Positions 37,537 to 46,935 of a stretch of 64,000 nt of DNA are shown here, one piece after another. Source of the stretch: Azomonas macrocytogenes (GTDB lineage: Bacteria; Pseudomonadota; Gammaproteobacteria; Pseudomonadales; Pseudomonadaceae). The stretch spans positions 1 to 64,000 of the forward strand of contig NZ_JACHXI010000007.1 in assembly GCF_014191985.1 (NCBI RefSeq), written 5' to 3'. Position 1 is the stretch's first letter, and each line of letters begins with the position of its first letter. The position numbers were made by a program, and so were the translations under genes. The notes under the pieces are model-generated. The model ran no database searches, was not told the origin of the DNA, and saw only the letters and a list, made by a program, of their open reading frames with translations.

Positions 37537-38208
37537 ATGAACCAGGATCAGCTCAAGCAGGCAGTGGCGCAGGCCGCCATCGACCATATCCTTCCGCAGC
37601 TCACCGCCAAGAGCATTGTCGGCGTCGGCACCGGCTCCACCGCCAACTTCTTCATCGACGCGCTGGCCAGGTACAAAATGGACTTCGACGGTGCCGTGGC
37701 CAGTTCCGAGGCGACCGCCGCACGCCTGCAGCAGCATGGCATTCCGGTATACGACCTGAATTCGGTAGCCGAGCTGGAGTTCTACGTGGATGGTGCCGAC
37801 GAAGCCAACGCGAACCTCGAACTGATCAAAGGTGGTGGCGCTGCGCTGACGCGCGAGAAAATCGTTGCGGCAGTGGCGCAGACTTTCATCTGCATCGCCG
37901 ACGAGAGCAAGCTGGTGCCGCAGCTCGGGGAGTTCCCGCTGCCAGTCGAGGTTATTCCGATGGCGCGCAGCCATGTGGCCCGCAAGCTGGTCGCTCTGGA
38001 AGGCGATCCGGTTTATCGTGAAGGTGTGCTCACCGATAACGGCAACGTTATCCTCGATGTCTACAATCTCGACATCCGCAACGCTCGCGAGCTGGAAGAG
38101 AAAATCAACAATATCGTCGGTGTGGTCAGCAACGGCCTGTTCGCCGCTCGGCCAGCCAACCTGCTGTTGCTCGGCACGGCCGCGGGGGTGAAAACGCTGA
38201 AGCGCTAA
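37537..38208 (+). CDS. rpiA: Ribose-5-phosphate isomerase A
   Basis: A 223-residue enzyme interconverting ribose 5-phosphate and ribulose 5-phosphate. Family blocks [39 protein letters not shown] and ADESKLVP are all intact, including the Asp, Glu and Lys residues of the active site. It is divergent from ilvA and its last four bases overlap the end of the convergent gene. Confidence 0.96.
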   Translation: MNQDQLKQAVAQAAIDHILPQLTAKSIVGVGTGSTANFFIDALARYKMDFDGAVASSEATAARLQQHGIPVYDLNSVAELEFYVDGADEANANLELIKGGGAALTREKIVAAVAQTFICIADESKLVPQLGEFPLPVEVIPMARSHVARKLVALEGDPVYREGVLTDNGNVILDVYNLDIRNARELEEKINNIVGVVSNGLFAARPANLLLLGTAAGVKTLKR

Positions 38209-39140
38209 TCGCTGTTTTGCCCGGTCTTTTTGAATACGTAGAACAGGTTCGGCTCGCTGACGATATACAGCGAGCCTTCCTCGTCTATCGTCAGTCCTTC
38301 GGCCTGTGGCACGCTGTAGCGCAGGCCATGCTGCCCACCGCTCAACGACAGGGTGCTGACTGGTCGGTTCTTTGCGTCCAGCTCCAGTACCAGCCGTGAT
38401 TCGTCGGAAAGTACCAGCAAGTGGCCACTACCCTGGTCGTAACTCAGGCTGGATAGGTCACGGACGAAGAGGCGAGCATCACGCCGGCGGTTTTCGTTCA
38501 CATGGACGAAACGAGCCTTGGACGTCGGGCTGAACGGAAAACCGTCGATTTCATAGATGCGCACCGGATCTCGTTCCTTGCCGACGAACAGACGCTGTCG
38601 TACGCGATCATAGCCGAGCGCTTCGAAACCCTTGTTGCTGCCATCGTTGTCGATACCCAAGGTGATTTGCTGCAAATGGCTGGCATCGATACTGCGGGTG
38701 TCGTCGTCCAGCGTTACCCTGAGCAGCCGTTGCTCGCGCTCATTGGCAACCACATAGACACCCGGAGCGATGTATTCGATGGCTTCGCAATCGCTGAAGC
38801 CGACCAGTTCGATGCTGCGCAGCAGGCGCCCGTCGAGCGCTAGTTCAACTATACGCGGCTGGCCGTTGGTTATGGCGAACAGGCTTTTGCGGTCAGGGTC
38901 GTAGGTCAACGCCGAGAGATTTTCGTCGATCCCCTCGATCTTGCGCCCTTCCACCACTACCCGGTAATCCGGCAGCCAGAGCGAACGGGCCTGCCAATCG
39001 TCGGCATGCCGCCATTCGCGCAGGTTGAACCAGGCACGCTCGAACAGACGGGACTTCTGAGCCGTGATCGTGATGGAGAGCAGGACACCCAGTAATACGA
39101 ACACTGCCAGAGAGGATTTGAGATTGAAGGCGAAACGCAT
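38205..39140 (-). CDS. SdiA-regulated domain protein (YjiK-like)
   Basis: A 311-residue protein with an N-terminal membrane anchor (about 6-26) and a six-bladed propeller-like SdiA-regulated domain; [23 protein letters not shown] and the late [25 protein letters not shown] are typical. It is probably periplasmic or inner-membrane attached. ATG 39140 is preferred to the upstream frame start at 39155 because GGAG lies nine bases before it. Function in the family is not established. Confidence 0.82.
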   Translation of the reverse strand: MRFAFNLKSSLAVFVLLGVLLSITITAQKSRLFERAWFNLREWRHADDWQARSLWLPDYRVVVEGRKIEGIDENLSALTYDPDRKSLFAITNGQPRIVELALDGRLLRSIELVGFSDCEAIEYIAPGVYVVANEREQRLLRVTLDDDTRSIDASHLQQITLGIDNDGSNKGFEALGYDRVRQRLFVGKERDPVRIYEIDGFPFSPTSKARFVHVNENRRRDARLFVRDLSSLSYDQGSGHLLVLSDESRLVLELDAKNRPVSTLSLSGGQHGLRYSVPQAEGLTIDEEGSLYIVSEPNLFYVFKKTGQNSD

Positions 39141-39244
39141 GGATAGGCACTCCAATAGGGATGATGGAGCAAAGATGCCATCAACAAGATTAAGCCGAAC
39201 TTAATGCTGGCTGGTCAGCAATCAAAAAGGCCGAATGCAGAGTG

Positions 39245-39276
39245 TTGGCGCGGCTCGCCAGGAGCGACCGCGCCAA
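39245..39276. terminator. Strong hairpin after the FAH-family gene
   Basis: A 9-bp stem TTGGCGCGG/CCGCGCCAA extended inward by TCGC/GCGA with one bulge. It lies ten bases after the stop of the minus-strand gene. A T run follows only about 20 bases later, so termination is likely but not classical. Confidence 0.5.
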
Positions 39277-39286
39277 ACGGAGAGAG

Positions 39287-39952
39287 TCAGAGCACCTGAC
39301 TGTCGAAGCGGGATTGCCCGACCAGTTCCAGTACCAGTTTCTCGCCCGAATTCAATGGGCCGACGCCGGCTGGCGTTCCGGTGGAAATCACATCACCTGG
39401 TTGCAGGCTGAAATGCCCGGCGATATGCCGGATCAGCGGCAGGATCGGATAGAGCATATCGCGGCTGTTGCCATCCTGGCGTACCTGGCCATCGATGAGC
39501 AGGCGGATGCCGATGTCGGACAGGTTCTGGAAAGTATCGCCGGGAATGAACGGCGCCAGTACGAAGGCGCCATCGAACGCTTTCGCCAGCTCCCACGGGT
39601 AGCCCTTTTCCTTGAGTCTGGCCTGCACGTCGCGCAGGGTCAGGTCCAGGGCCGGCGCGAAACCGGAGATGGCATCGAGAATTTCTTCCTCGCTGGGCTC
39701 GCGCGACAGTGGTTTGCCGATCAGCACGGCAATTTCGGCCTCGTAATGCACCGAACCGCGCCCGGCCGGGATGGCGAATCCACCTTCCAGCGGAACGACG
39801 CAGCTGCCAGGCTTGATGAACAGAATAGGCTCGCTCGGTACCGGGTTGTTCAGCTCTTTGGCGTGCTCGGCGTAGTTGCGGCCAACGCAGACCACTTTGC
39901 CTAGTGGGTAGTGGATCCGGGTACCGTCGCTGTACTGGTGCTGGTAGCTCAT
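39287..39952 (-). CDS. Fumarylacetoacetate hydrolase family protein (acylpyruvase/FAHD1-like)
   Basis: A 221-residue cytoplasmic protein. The FAH fold markers are CVGRNYAEHAKEL at the N-terminus, YEAEIAVLIGKPL with the metal-binding Glu residues, KAFDGAFVLAPF and STGTPAGVG. Single-domain members of this size hydrolyse acylpyruvates or decarboxylate oxaloacetate. It lies upstream of, and in the same orientation as, the SdiA-regulated gene and downstream of the D-2-hydroxyglutarate dehydrogenase gene, as in P. aeruginosa PA0317-PA0318. Confidence 0.85.
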   Translation of the reverse strand: MSYQHQYSDGTRIHYPLGKVVCVGRNYAEHAKELNNPVPSEPILFIKPGSCVVPLEGGFAIPAGRGSVHYEAEIAVLIGKPLSREPSEEEILDAISGFAPALDLTLRDVQARLKEKGYPWELAKAFDGAFVLAPFIPGDTFQNLSDIGIRLLIDGQVRQDGNSRDMLYPILPLIRHIAGHFSLQPGDVISTGTPAGVGPLNSGEKLVLELVGQSRFDSQVL

Positions 39953-40056
39953 TGCAGGCTCCTGGGTTGGCGGAAGCTGGTTGCCAGCCCGTTGTCGGGT
40001 CTTGCCGGCTACCGGCTTTCTTGTGAAAAGCCGACCATTTCCGCAGGGTTCTGTTT

Positions 40057-41448
40057 TCAGACGAAGATCTTGCCGGGGTTCATGATGCCATTCGGGTCGA
40101 ATACTGCCTTGATTGCTTTCATACAGGCGATTTCAGCCGCTGAACGACTGTAGCCCAGATAGTCTCGCTTGGTCATGCCGACACCGTGTTCGGCGGAAAT
40201 CGAACCGTTATAACGCTCGACGGTTTCGAACACCCACTTGTTGACGGTGGCGCACCTGGCGAAGAATTCGTCTCTGGACAGGTTGTCCGGCTTGAGGATG
40301 TTCAGGTGCAAGTTGCCATCGCCGATATGGCCGTACCAGAGCACCTCGAAGTCCGGGTAGTTCGCCGCGACGATGGCGTCGAGCTCCTTGAGGAAGGCCG
40401 GCACGCGGGAAACGGTGACCGAGATATCGTTCTTGTACGGGGTGAACGGGGCGATGGTCTCGGAAATATCCTCGCGCAGACGCCAGAGGTTTTTCAGTTG
40501 CTGCTCGCTCTGGCTGATCACGCCGTCGAGCACCCAGCCCTGTTCGACACAATGCTCGAACAGCTCCAGTGCGGCATTGGCGACTTCCTCGCTGAGTGCC
40601 TCGAATTCCAGCAGGGCATAGAAGGGGCAATGGCTTTCGAAGGGCGCCGGGATGTCGCCGCGGGCGAGGATCTTGTCCAGGCAGCGGTCGGAGAAGAACT
40701 CGAAGGCGGTCAGGTCCAGCCTGTTCTGGAACGCGTGCAGGGTTGGCATCAGCGCATCGAAATCGGGCAGGCCGAGAACCATGGCGGTCAGGTTCTTCGG
40801 CTGGCGCTCCAGGCGCATGGTTGCTTCGACGACGAAGCCCAGCGTACCTTCGGCACCGATGAACAGCTGGCGCAGGTCGTAGCCGGTGGCATTCTTGATC
40901 AGGCCCTTGTTCAGCTCCAGCAACTCACCGGCCCCGGTAATCACTTTCAGGCCGGCCACCCAGTTGCGCGTCATGCCGTAGCGGATCACCTTGATGCCAC
41001 CGGCGTTGGTGCCGATGTTGCCGCCGATCTGGCTGGAACCGGCAGAAGCGAAATCCACCGGATAGTACAAGCGCTTTTCTTCGGCGAAATTTTGCAGTTG
41101 CTCGGTGACCACGCCCGGTTGGCAGGTCACGCTGCGATCGACTTCATCGAACGCGAGGATGCGGTTCATGTAGTCGAAGGCCACCACGACTTCACCATGG
41201 GCTGCCACCGCTGCTGCCGACAACCCGGTACGGCCGCCCGATGGCACCAAGGCAACCTTGTGCTGGTTGGCCCAGCGCACCACGGCCTGGACTTCTTCTA
41301 TGCTCTTGGGGAAGACGATGGCCGCAGGGGCCGGAGCGAACTGCCTGGTCCAGTCCTTGCCGTAGGTGTTCAGCGAATCGGCGTCGGTCAGCACCTTGCC
41401 GGGTTCGACCAGGGTTTTCAGTTCGTCGATCAGGACGGCGTCGATCAT
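40057..41448 (-). CDS. D-2-hydroxyglutarate dehydrogenase, FAD-linked
   Basis: A 463-residue flavoenzyme with an FAD-binding type 4 domain (PSGGRTGLSAAAV, GGNIGTNAGG) and a C-terminal FAD-oxidase domain carrying the metal-site motif GHIGDGNLHLNI and the late EHGVGMTKRDYL. In P. stutzeri this enzyme recycles the 2-hydroxyglutarate made by SerA and so pulls serine synthesis forward; the divergent placement next to serA here supports that role. A glycolate or lactate oxidase is the alternative. The start at 41448 gives the length of its P. aeruginosa homologue (PA0317). Confidence 0.88.
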   Translation of the reverse strand: MIDAVLIDELKTLVEPGKVLTDADSLNTYGKDWTRQFAPAPAAIVFPKSIEEVQAVVRWANQHKVALVPSGGRTGLSAAAVAAHGEVVVAFDYMNRILAFDEVDRSVTCQPGVVTEQLQNFAEEKRLYYPVDFASAGSSQIGGNIGTNAGGIKVIRYGMTRNWVAGLKVITGAGELLELNKGLIKNATGYDLRQLFIGAEGTLGFVVEATMRLERQPKNLTAMVLGLPDFDALMPTLHAFQNRLDLTAFEFFSDRCLDKILARGDIPAPFESHCPFYALLEFEALSEEVANAALELFEHCVEQGWVLDGVISQSEQQLKNLWRLREDISETIAPFTPYKNDISVTVSRVPAFLKELDAIVAANYPDFEVLWYGHIGDGNLHLNILKPDNLSRDEFFARCATVNKWVFETVERYNGSISAEHGVGMTKRDYLGYSRSAAEIACMKAIKAVFDPNGIMNPGKIFV

Positions 41449-41651
41449 GGCGGTAACTCTCGTTCGGTTCATGATCACCCTGAAGGCCCTTCAACCGGGG
41501 CCAGGGTGATTCGCAGGAGCCGTATGCTAGCATACGGCCTTTCGCAACGTGCCTCGGCAGCTCCCGAACCGCCCGTCTTCCGCGCGTTTCCAGACGCTTT
41601 CCTGTTGCTGGCGCCCAGTCCTTCTCTTTGGTTCACAAGGTTCGATCCCAG

Positions 41652-42902
41652 ATGAGCAAGACCTCCCCCGACAAGAGCAAAACCTCCCTCGACAAGAGCA
41701 AGATCCGCTTTCTTCTTCTCGAAGGCGTCCACCAGACGGCCGTGGATACCATCAAGGCCTCTGGCTATACCAATATCGAGTACATTGCCAGCTCGATCCC
41801 GGATGCCGAATTGAAGGAAAAGATCGCTGACGCGCATTTTGTCGGCATTCGTTCGCGCACCCAGCTTACTGAAGAGGTCTTCGAGGCAGCCCGCAAGCTG
41901 ATTGCAGTCGGCTGCTTCTGCATCGGCACCAACCAGGTCGACCTGGATGCGGCGCGCTTGCGCGGCATCCCGGTGTTCAACGCGCCTTATTCCAATACCC
42001 GTTCGGTAGCCGAACTGGTCCTGGCCGAAGCCATCCTGCTGCTGCGCGGGATCCCCGAGAAGAATGCTATCAGCCATCGCGGCGGTTGGCTCAAGACGGC
42101 GACCAACTCTTATGAGATCCGCGGCAAGAAGCTCGGCATCATTGGCTACGGCTCCATCGGTACCCAGTTATCCGTACTGGCCGAGGGTCTGGGCATGCGG
42201 GTGTCCTTCTATGATGTGGTCACCAAGCTGCCACTAGGCAACGCTAGCCAGGTGGGCAATCTCTACGAACTGCTCGGCGAAAGCGATATCGTCACTTTGC
42301 ATGTACCGGAAACCGCTGCCACCAAGTGGATGATCGGCGAGAAGGAAATCCGGGCCATGAAAAAAGGTGCCATCCTGATCAATGCCGCGCGTGGCACCGT
42401 GGTGGATATCGATGCTCTGGCTGCTGCCCTCAAGGACCAGCATCTGAACGGCGCTGCCATCGACGTGTTTCCGGTGGAGCCGCGTTCCAACAAGGATGAA
42501 TTCGTCAGCCCGCTGCGCGGCCTCGACAACGTGATCCTGACTCCGCATGTGGGCGGCTCGACCATGGAAGCGCAGGCCAATATCGGTATGGAAGTGGCGG
42601 AAAAGCTGGTCAAGTACAGTGACAATGGCACGTCCGTATCTTCGGTCAACTTCCCGGAGGTCGCCTTGCCGTCTCACCCCGGCAAGCATCGCCTGCTGCA
42701 TATCCATCGCAACATTCCAGGCGTGATGAGCGAAATCAATAAAATCTTCGCCGAAAATGACATCAACGTGTCAGGACAATATCTGCAGACCAACGAGAAA
42801 GTCGGCTACGTAGTGATTGACGTGGACGCGACTTACTCCGACCTGGCCCTGCACAAGCTGCAGCAAGTCAACGGTACCATCCGCAGCCGGGTCTTGTTCT
42901 AA
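41652..42902 (+). CDS. serA: D-3-phosphoglycerate dehydrogenase
   Basis: A 416-residue NAD enzyme for the first step of serine synthesis, also able to reduce 2-oxoglutarate to D-2-hydroxyglutarate in pseudomonads. NAD motif GYGSIGTQ, catalytic Arg in NAARGT, Glu in VFPVEP and His in TPHVGGST are intact, and a C-terminal ACT domain (about 345-416) allows serine feedback. The N-terminus holds a tandem duplication of seven codons, SKTSPDK-SKTSLDK, making the protein seven residues longer than the P. aeruginosa enzyme. The ATG at 41652 has a weak ribosome-binding site. Confidence 0.95.
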   Translation: MSKTSPDKSKTSLDKSKIRFLLLEGVHQTAVDTIKASGYTNIEYIASSIPDAELKEKIADAHFVGIRSRTQLTEEVFEAARKLIAVGCFCIGTNQVDLDAARLRGIPVFNAPYSNTRSVAELVLAEAILLLRGIPEKNAISHRGGWLKTATNSYEIRGKKLGIIGYGSIGTQLSVLAEGLGMRVSFYDVVTKLPLGNASQVGNLYELLGESDIVTLHVPETAATKWMIGEKEIRAMKKGAILINAARGTVVDIDALAAALKDQHLNGAAIDVFPVEPRSNKDEFVSPLRGLDNVILTPHVGGSTMEAQANIGMEVAEKLVKYSDNGTSVSSVNFPEVALPSHPGKHRLLHIHRNIPGVMSEINKIFAENDINVSGQYLQTNEKVGYVVIDVDATYSDLALHKLQQVNGTIRSRVLF

Positions 42903-42927
42903 TCGATCATTCACCGGGTGTAATGAT

Positions 42928-42951
42928 AAAGAGTGGCTGCGGCCGCTCTTT
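42928..42951 (+). terminator. Hairpin terminator after serA
   Basis: A 10-bp stem (42928-42937 with 42942-42951, one G-T pair) with a 4-base loop, 25 bases after the serA stop. The right arm ends in CTCTTTC rather than a pure T run. Confidence 0.55.
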
Positions 42952-43094
42952 CATCATCTAACCCTGTGAATCGAAAGGCGAAAAAATACGATGCTTTTCA
43001 TCGCCAGCGGCGAACCAAAAATGCCTGATGATGTCCTGAATGTTCTGTAAATGGTTTTCTTGCACGCCAGACAAGACCAATCAGGACATAACAC

Positions 43095-43751
43095 ATGGAA
43101 GCAGCAGTCGCGCAAAGTGCTTATTCAGCCATTATTCTGGTCACGGGCAATGAGCTGTTGAAGCAGCTATTTCAACGCTCCCTGGGTGATCAGGCCAGTC
43201 TTCGGCTAACTCTTGCCGATCCCTCCAGCGCCAAGCTACGGGATACCGATCTGTTATTTCTCGACGCCGCCCAGGGCACAATGGAACAGCTGTCGCTATT
43301 GATCGGCACGCTGCCGCCGGATGTTCCCGTTGCCCTGGTGAATGTCGAACCGGAACAAGCCGAGCAACTGGCCGAACAATATCCTGCAATCCGTGGCGTG
43401 TTCTATGGCAACGCCTCACCCAAGCAACTGTTGGCTGGTACGCGCACCTTGCTGGCTGGCGGTGACTGGCTGCCGCGTCGGTTGATGGAATATCTGCTCG
43501 CCCAGTGGCGGCGGGCGCAACAGCAACCGACCAATGCCAGGACCGCCCTGACCATGCGCGAGAGGGAGATTCTCGGCCTGGCGAGCAAGGGCCTGTCGAA
43601 CGCCGAGATCGCCACCAAGCTGTCTCTCAGCCCGCACACAATCAAAAGCCATGTTCACAATCTGTTGCGCAAGATTGGCGCAGCCAATCGCGCCGAAGCG
43701 GCATTTCTGCTGCGTGATCGCTTGGACTGGCCGGGATCGTGCCGGGCCTGA
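43095..43751 (+). CDS. CsgD-like LuxR family regulator
   Basis: A 218-residue protein: residues 10-125 form a degenerate receiver-like domain and residues 150-205 a LuxR HTH (LTMREREILGLASKGLSNAEI, SLSPHTIKSHVHNLLRKIGA). The receiver has the hydrophobic strand LLFLDAA where a phosphorylated Asp might be, but the acidic pair and the switch residues of true receivers are not clear, as in CsgD. A role in biofilm or surface behaviour is possible given pilU-pilT next door, but this is only context. AGGA lies nine bases before the ATG. Confidence 0.78.
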   Translation: MEAAVAQSAYSAIILVTGNELLKQLFQRSLGDQASLRLTLADPSSAKLRDTDLLFLDAAQGTMEQLSLLIGTLPPDVPVALVNVEPEQAEQLAEQYPAIRGVFYGNASPKQLLAGTRTLLAGGDWLPRRLMEYLLAQWRRAQQQPTNARTALTMREREILGLASKGLSNAEIATKLSLSPHTIKSHVHNLLRKIGAANRAEAAFLLRDRLDWPGSCRA

Positions 43752-43783
43752 CCCTGCATTCGCCGGCGGGCACACCGCTCGCT

Positions 43784-44926
43784 TCAGCGAAAATGTCGAC
43801 CTGGATCGTCTTCGTCCATTTGCAGGGAAAGGCCATCGAGCTTGTCGGCAGAATCGCCTGCGGCTTCCGGTCCTAGTTTGATGAGCAGGCGCAGATCGTT
43901 GGCCGAATCCGCATGCCGCAGGGCATCTTCGTAAGTAATCTCGCCCTGCCGGTAAAGCTCATACAACGCCTGGTCGAAGGTCTGCATGCCATGCTCGGTC
44001 GAGCGCGCCATCAAATCCTTGAGCTCATGCACCTTGGCCTTGCGGATAAGATCGGCGACCAAGGGCGTGTTGAGCAAAACCTCGATGGCGGCACGCCGAC
44101 CCTTGCCATCCGGCGTGGGCACAAGCTGCTGGGCGACGATGGCCTTGAGGTTGAGTGACAGGTCCATCCATACCTGGTTGTGCCGGTCCGGCGGGAAGAA
44201 GTTGATGATCCGATCCAGGGCCTGGTTGGCGTTGTTGGCATGCAGGGTAGCCAGGCACAGATGCCCGGTCTCGGCGAACACCACGGCATGGTCCATGGTC
44301 TCCCGGGTACGCACCTCGCCGATCAGGATCACATCCGGTGCCTGGCGCAAGGTATTTTTCAAGGCCACTTCGAACGATTCGGTATCCAGCCCCACCTCGC
44401 GCTGGGTGACGATGCAACTGCGGTGTTGATGCAGGAACTCGATAGGATCTTCGATGGTGATGATGTGGCCGCTGCTGTTGCGGTTGCGATGGCCGACCAT
44501 GGCGGCCAGCGATGTGGATTTACCCGTACCGGTGGCCCCGACGAACAGCACCAGGCCACGTTTGGTCATGGCAATGTCCTTGAGCACTTCAGGCAGGTGA
44601 AGATCCTCAAGGGTCGGGATGTTGACCTCGATCCGCCGCAGCACCATGGCGACCATGTTGCGCTGATAGAAAGCGCTGACCCGAAAGCGGCCGATGCCCC
44701 GCGCACTGATGGCGAAATTGCACTCGTGATTTTCGATGAATTCATGGCGCTGCCGGTCGTTCATCAAGCCCAGTACGGTTTCGCGGGTGATTTCAGGCGA
44801 TAGTGGCGTCTTGTTCACTGGCACGACCTTGCCGTTGACCTTCAGCGACGGTGGAATCCCTGCCGTGATGAACAGGTCGGATGCCTTGTTCTCCACCATC
44901 AGGCGCAGCAGCTTATCGAACTCCAC
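43784..44926 (-). CDS. pilU: Type IV pilus retraction ATPase PilU
   Basis: A 380-residue hexameric cytoplasmic ATPase, accessory to PilT in pilus retraction and twitching. Walker A GATGTGKST has Lys136; the Asp box (IIIEDPIEF-like HIITIEDPIEFLH), Walker B (APDVILIGEVRTRETM) and His box are present. The C-terminal tail is longer than in PilT and acidic. It is downstream of pilT with 61 bases between, in the standard Pseudomonas order. Confidence 0.95.
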   Translation of the reverse strand: MEFDKLLRLMVENKASDLFITAGIPPSLKVNGKVVPVNKTPLSPEITRETVLGLMNDRQRHEFIENHECNFAISARGIGRFRVSAFYQRNMVAMVLRRIEVNIPTLEDLHLPEVLKDIAMTKRGLVLFVGATGTGKSTSLAAMVGHRNRNSSGHIITIEDPIEFLHQHRSCIVTQREVGLDTESFEVALKNTLRQAPDVILIGEVRTRETMDHAVVFAETGHLCLATLHANNANQALDRIINFFPPDRHNQVWMDLSLNLKAIVAQQLVPTPDGKGRRAAIEVLLNTPLVADLIRKAKVHELKDLMARSTEHGMQTFDQALYELYRQGEITYEDALRHADSANDLRLLIKLGPEAAGDSADKLDGLSLQMDEDDPGRHFR

Positions 44927-44987
44927 AAGTATTCTCCTCCCAAGGGTAATGGCGGTTGCCGAGAAAGCCTGGCCGCCGGCGGCGAAA

Positions 44988-46022
44988 TCAGAAATTGTCC
45001 TGGATCTTGGCTTTTTCGCGGGCGCTTTCGCGACTGATGAGCCCCTTGCTCAACAAGGTCTTGAGGCACATGTCCAGCGTCTGCATGCCCAGCGAGCCGC
45101 CGGTCTGGATTGCCGAATACATCTGCGCGATCTTGTCCTCGCGGATCAGGTTGCGGATCGCCGGGGTGCCGATCATGATTTCGTGGGCTGCCACCCGGCC
45201 GCCGCCGATTTTCTTCAGCAGGGTCTGGGAAATCACTGCCTGCAGCGATTCCGAAAGCATCGAGCGGACCATGGATTTTTCCTCGGCGGGAAACACGTCC
45301 ACGACCCGGTCGATGGTCTTGGCGGCCGAGGTGGTGTGCAGGGTGCCGAACACCAGGTGACCGGTTTCCGCTGCGGTCAGCGCCAGGCGGATGGTTTCCA
45401 GGTCGCGCATCTCGCCCACCAGGATGATGTCCGGGTCTTCCCGCAGGGCCGAGCGCAGGGCTTCGGCGAAGCCCAGGGTATCGCGATGCACTTCGCGCTG
45501 GTTGACCAGGCACTTTTTCGATTCGTGGACGAATTCGATGGGGTCCTCGATGGTGAGGATATGGTGGTACTTGTTGCTGTTGATGTAGTCGAGAATCGCC
45601 GCCAGAGTGGTCGACTTGCCCGAACCGGTCGGCCCGGTAACCAGTACCAGCCCGCGCGGCACGCTGCTGATGCGCCGGAACACCTCGCCCATGCCGAGCT
45701 CTTCCATGCTCAGCACCCGGGAGGGAATGGTCCGGAATACCGCACCGGCGCCACGGTTCTGGTTGAAGGCGTTGACCCGGAAACGCGCCACGCCAGGTAC
45801 TTCGAAGGAAAAATCGGTTTCGAGCTGTTCCTCGTAATCCTTGCGCTGCTTGTCGTTCATGATGTCGTAGATCAGCGCATGCACCTGATTGTGTTCCATC
45901 GGCGGCAGATTGATCCGGCGCACATCGCCATCGACACGAATAAGCGGCGGCAGGCCAGCGGAAAGGTGTAGATCCGATGCCCCTTGCTTGGCGCTAAAGG
46001 CCAGCAGTTCGGTAATATCCAT
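44988..46022 (-). CDS. pilT: Type IV pilus retraction ATPase PilT
   Basis: A 344-residue ATPase, exactly the P. aeruginosa length. Walker A GPTGSGKST with Lys136, the Asp box, Walker B DPDIILVGEMRDLETI, and the PilT-specific AIRNLIRE motif needed for retraction are intact. ATG 46022 is preferred, with GGGGAG five bases upstream. It powers depolymerisation of type IV pili at the inner membrane. Divergent from yggS. Confidence 0.97.
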   Translation of the reverse strand: MDITELLAFSAKQGASDLHLSAGLPPLIRVDGDVRRINLPPMEHNQVHALIYDIMNDKQRKDYEEQLETDFSFEVPGVARFRVNAFNQNRGAGAVFRTIPSRVLSMEELGMGEVFRRISSVPRGLVLVTGPTGSGKSTTLAAILDYINSNKYHHILTIEDPIEFVHESKKCLVNQREVHRDTLGFAEALRSALREDPDIILVGEMRDLETIRLALTAAETGHLVFGTLHTTSAAKTIDRVVDVFPAEEKSMVRSMLSESLQAVISQTLLKKIGGGRVAAHEIMIGTPAIRNLIREDKIAQMYSAIQTGGSLGMQTLDMCLKTLLSKGLISRESAREKAKIQDNF

Positions 46023-46235
46023 GGGACTCCCCAATTACAAGCAAGCAGGTAGAATGCCGCGCAGACCTTTGGTCCATACGGAAAGTCGTCGAGCGAAGGT
46101 CGGGCCGCAACCGGACGGCTGCGCGAGGTAGCGGAGTTCGCCATGAGCAAATAAGTAGCCTGGCCATCCTTGACACGGTATTGCCGAACACGAACGCTTT
46201 TCCTTCGTACAAACCCCGGGTGGCGGGACGGATCA

Positions 46236-46922
46236 ATGTCCACAATAGCGGAAAACATTGCAAAGGTCGGTGTGCGCATCCGTGAAGCAGCGCAAGCTGC
46301 GGCACGAGATTCCGGCACGGTGAAACTGCTGGCGGTCAGCAAGACCCAGCCGGCAGGTTCCCTGCGTGATGCGTTTGCAGCCGGCGCGGCCGATTTTGGT
46401 GAGAACTACCTGCAGGAAGCGCTCGACAAGCAAGCCGAACTCGCCGATCTGGCGATCACCTGGCATTTCATCGGCCCGATCCAGTCGAACAAGACCCGAT
46501 CAATCGCCGAGCACTTCGCCTGGGTGCATTCGGTGGATCGCCTGAAGATCGCTGAGCGCTTGTCCGCGCAGCGGCCGGCGCACCTGCCGCCGCTGAATGT
46601 CTGCCTGCAGGTCAATGTCAGCGGCGAGGACAGTAAGTCCGGCTGCGCGGCAGAAGCAGCACCTGCATTGGCGCGTGCCATTGCCGCCTTGCCCAACCTA
46701 CATCTGCGTGGGTTGATGACCATTCCCGCACCGAGCGACGATCCGGCCGAACAGCGCGCCGCCTTCGCCCGGCTACGTACTCTCTATGAACGACTGGGCG
46801 CCGAACTGCCGCTCGATACGCTCTCCATGGGCATGAGCCAGGATCTGGAAGCCGCTGTCGCCGAGGACGCCACCTGGGTGCGCATCGGCACTGCCCTGTT
46901 CGGTGAGCGCCATTACCCTTAA
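46236..46922 (+). CDS. yggS: YggS/PLPBP family PLP-binding protein
   Basis: A 228-residue PLP homeostasis protein. The PLP lysine is Lys36 in LLAVSKTQPA; FGENYLQEAL, WHFIGPIQSNK and SMGMSQDLEAA are the other family blocks. ATG 46236 has GGGA about seven bases upstream; longer starts are not supported. It begins the conserved yggS-proC-yggT unit and is divergent from pilT. Confidence 0.93.
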   Translation: MSTIAENIAKVGVRIREAAQAAARDSGTVKLLAVSKTQPAGSLRDAFAAGAADFGENYLQEALDKQAELADLAITWHFIGPIQSNKTRSIAEHFAWVHSVDRLKIAERLSAQRPAHLPPLNVCLQVNVSGEDSKSGCAAEAAPALARAIAALPNLHLRGLMTIPAPSDDPAEQRAAFARLRTLYERLGAELPLDTLSMGMSQDLEAAVAEDATWVRIGTALFGERHYP

Positions 46923-46935
46923 AGGAATCCACACA

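Noticed and set aside
40186-41655. 489-codon plus-strand frame opposite the D-2-hydroxyglutarate dehydrogenase gene
   Set aside because: Shadow frame; the opposite strand encodes a clear flavoenzyme.
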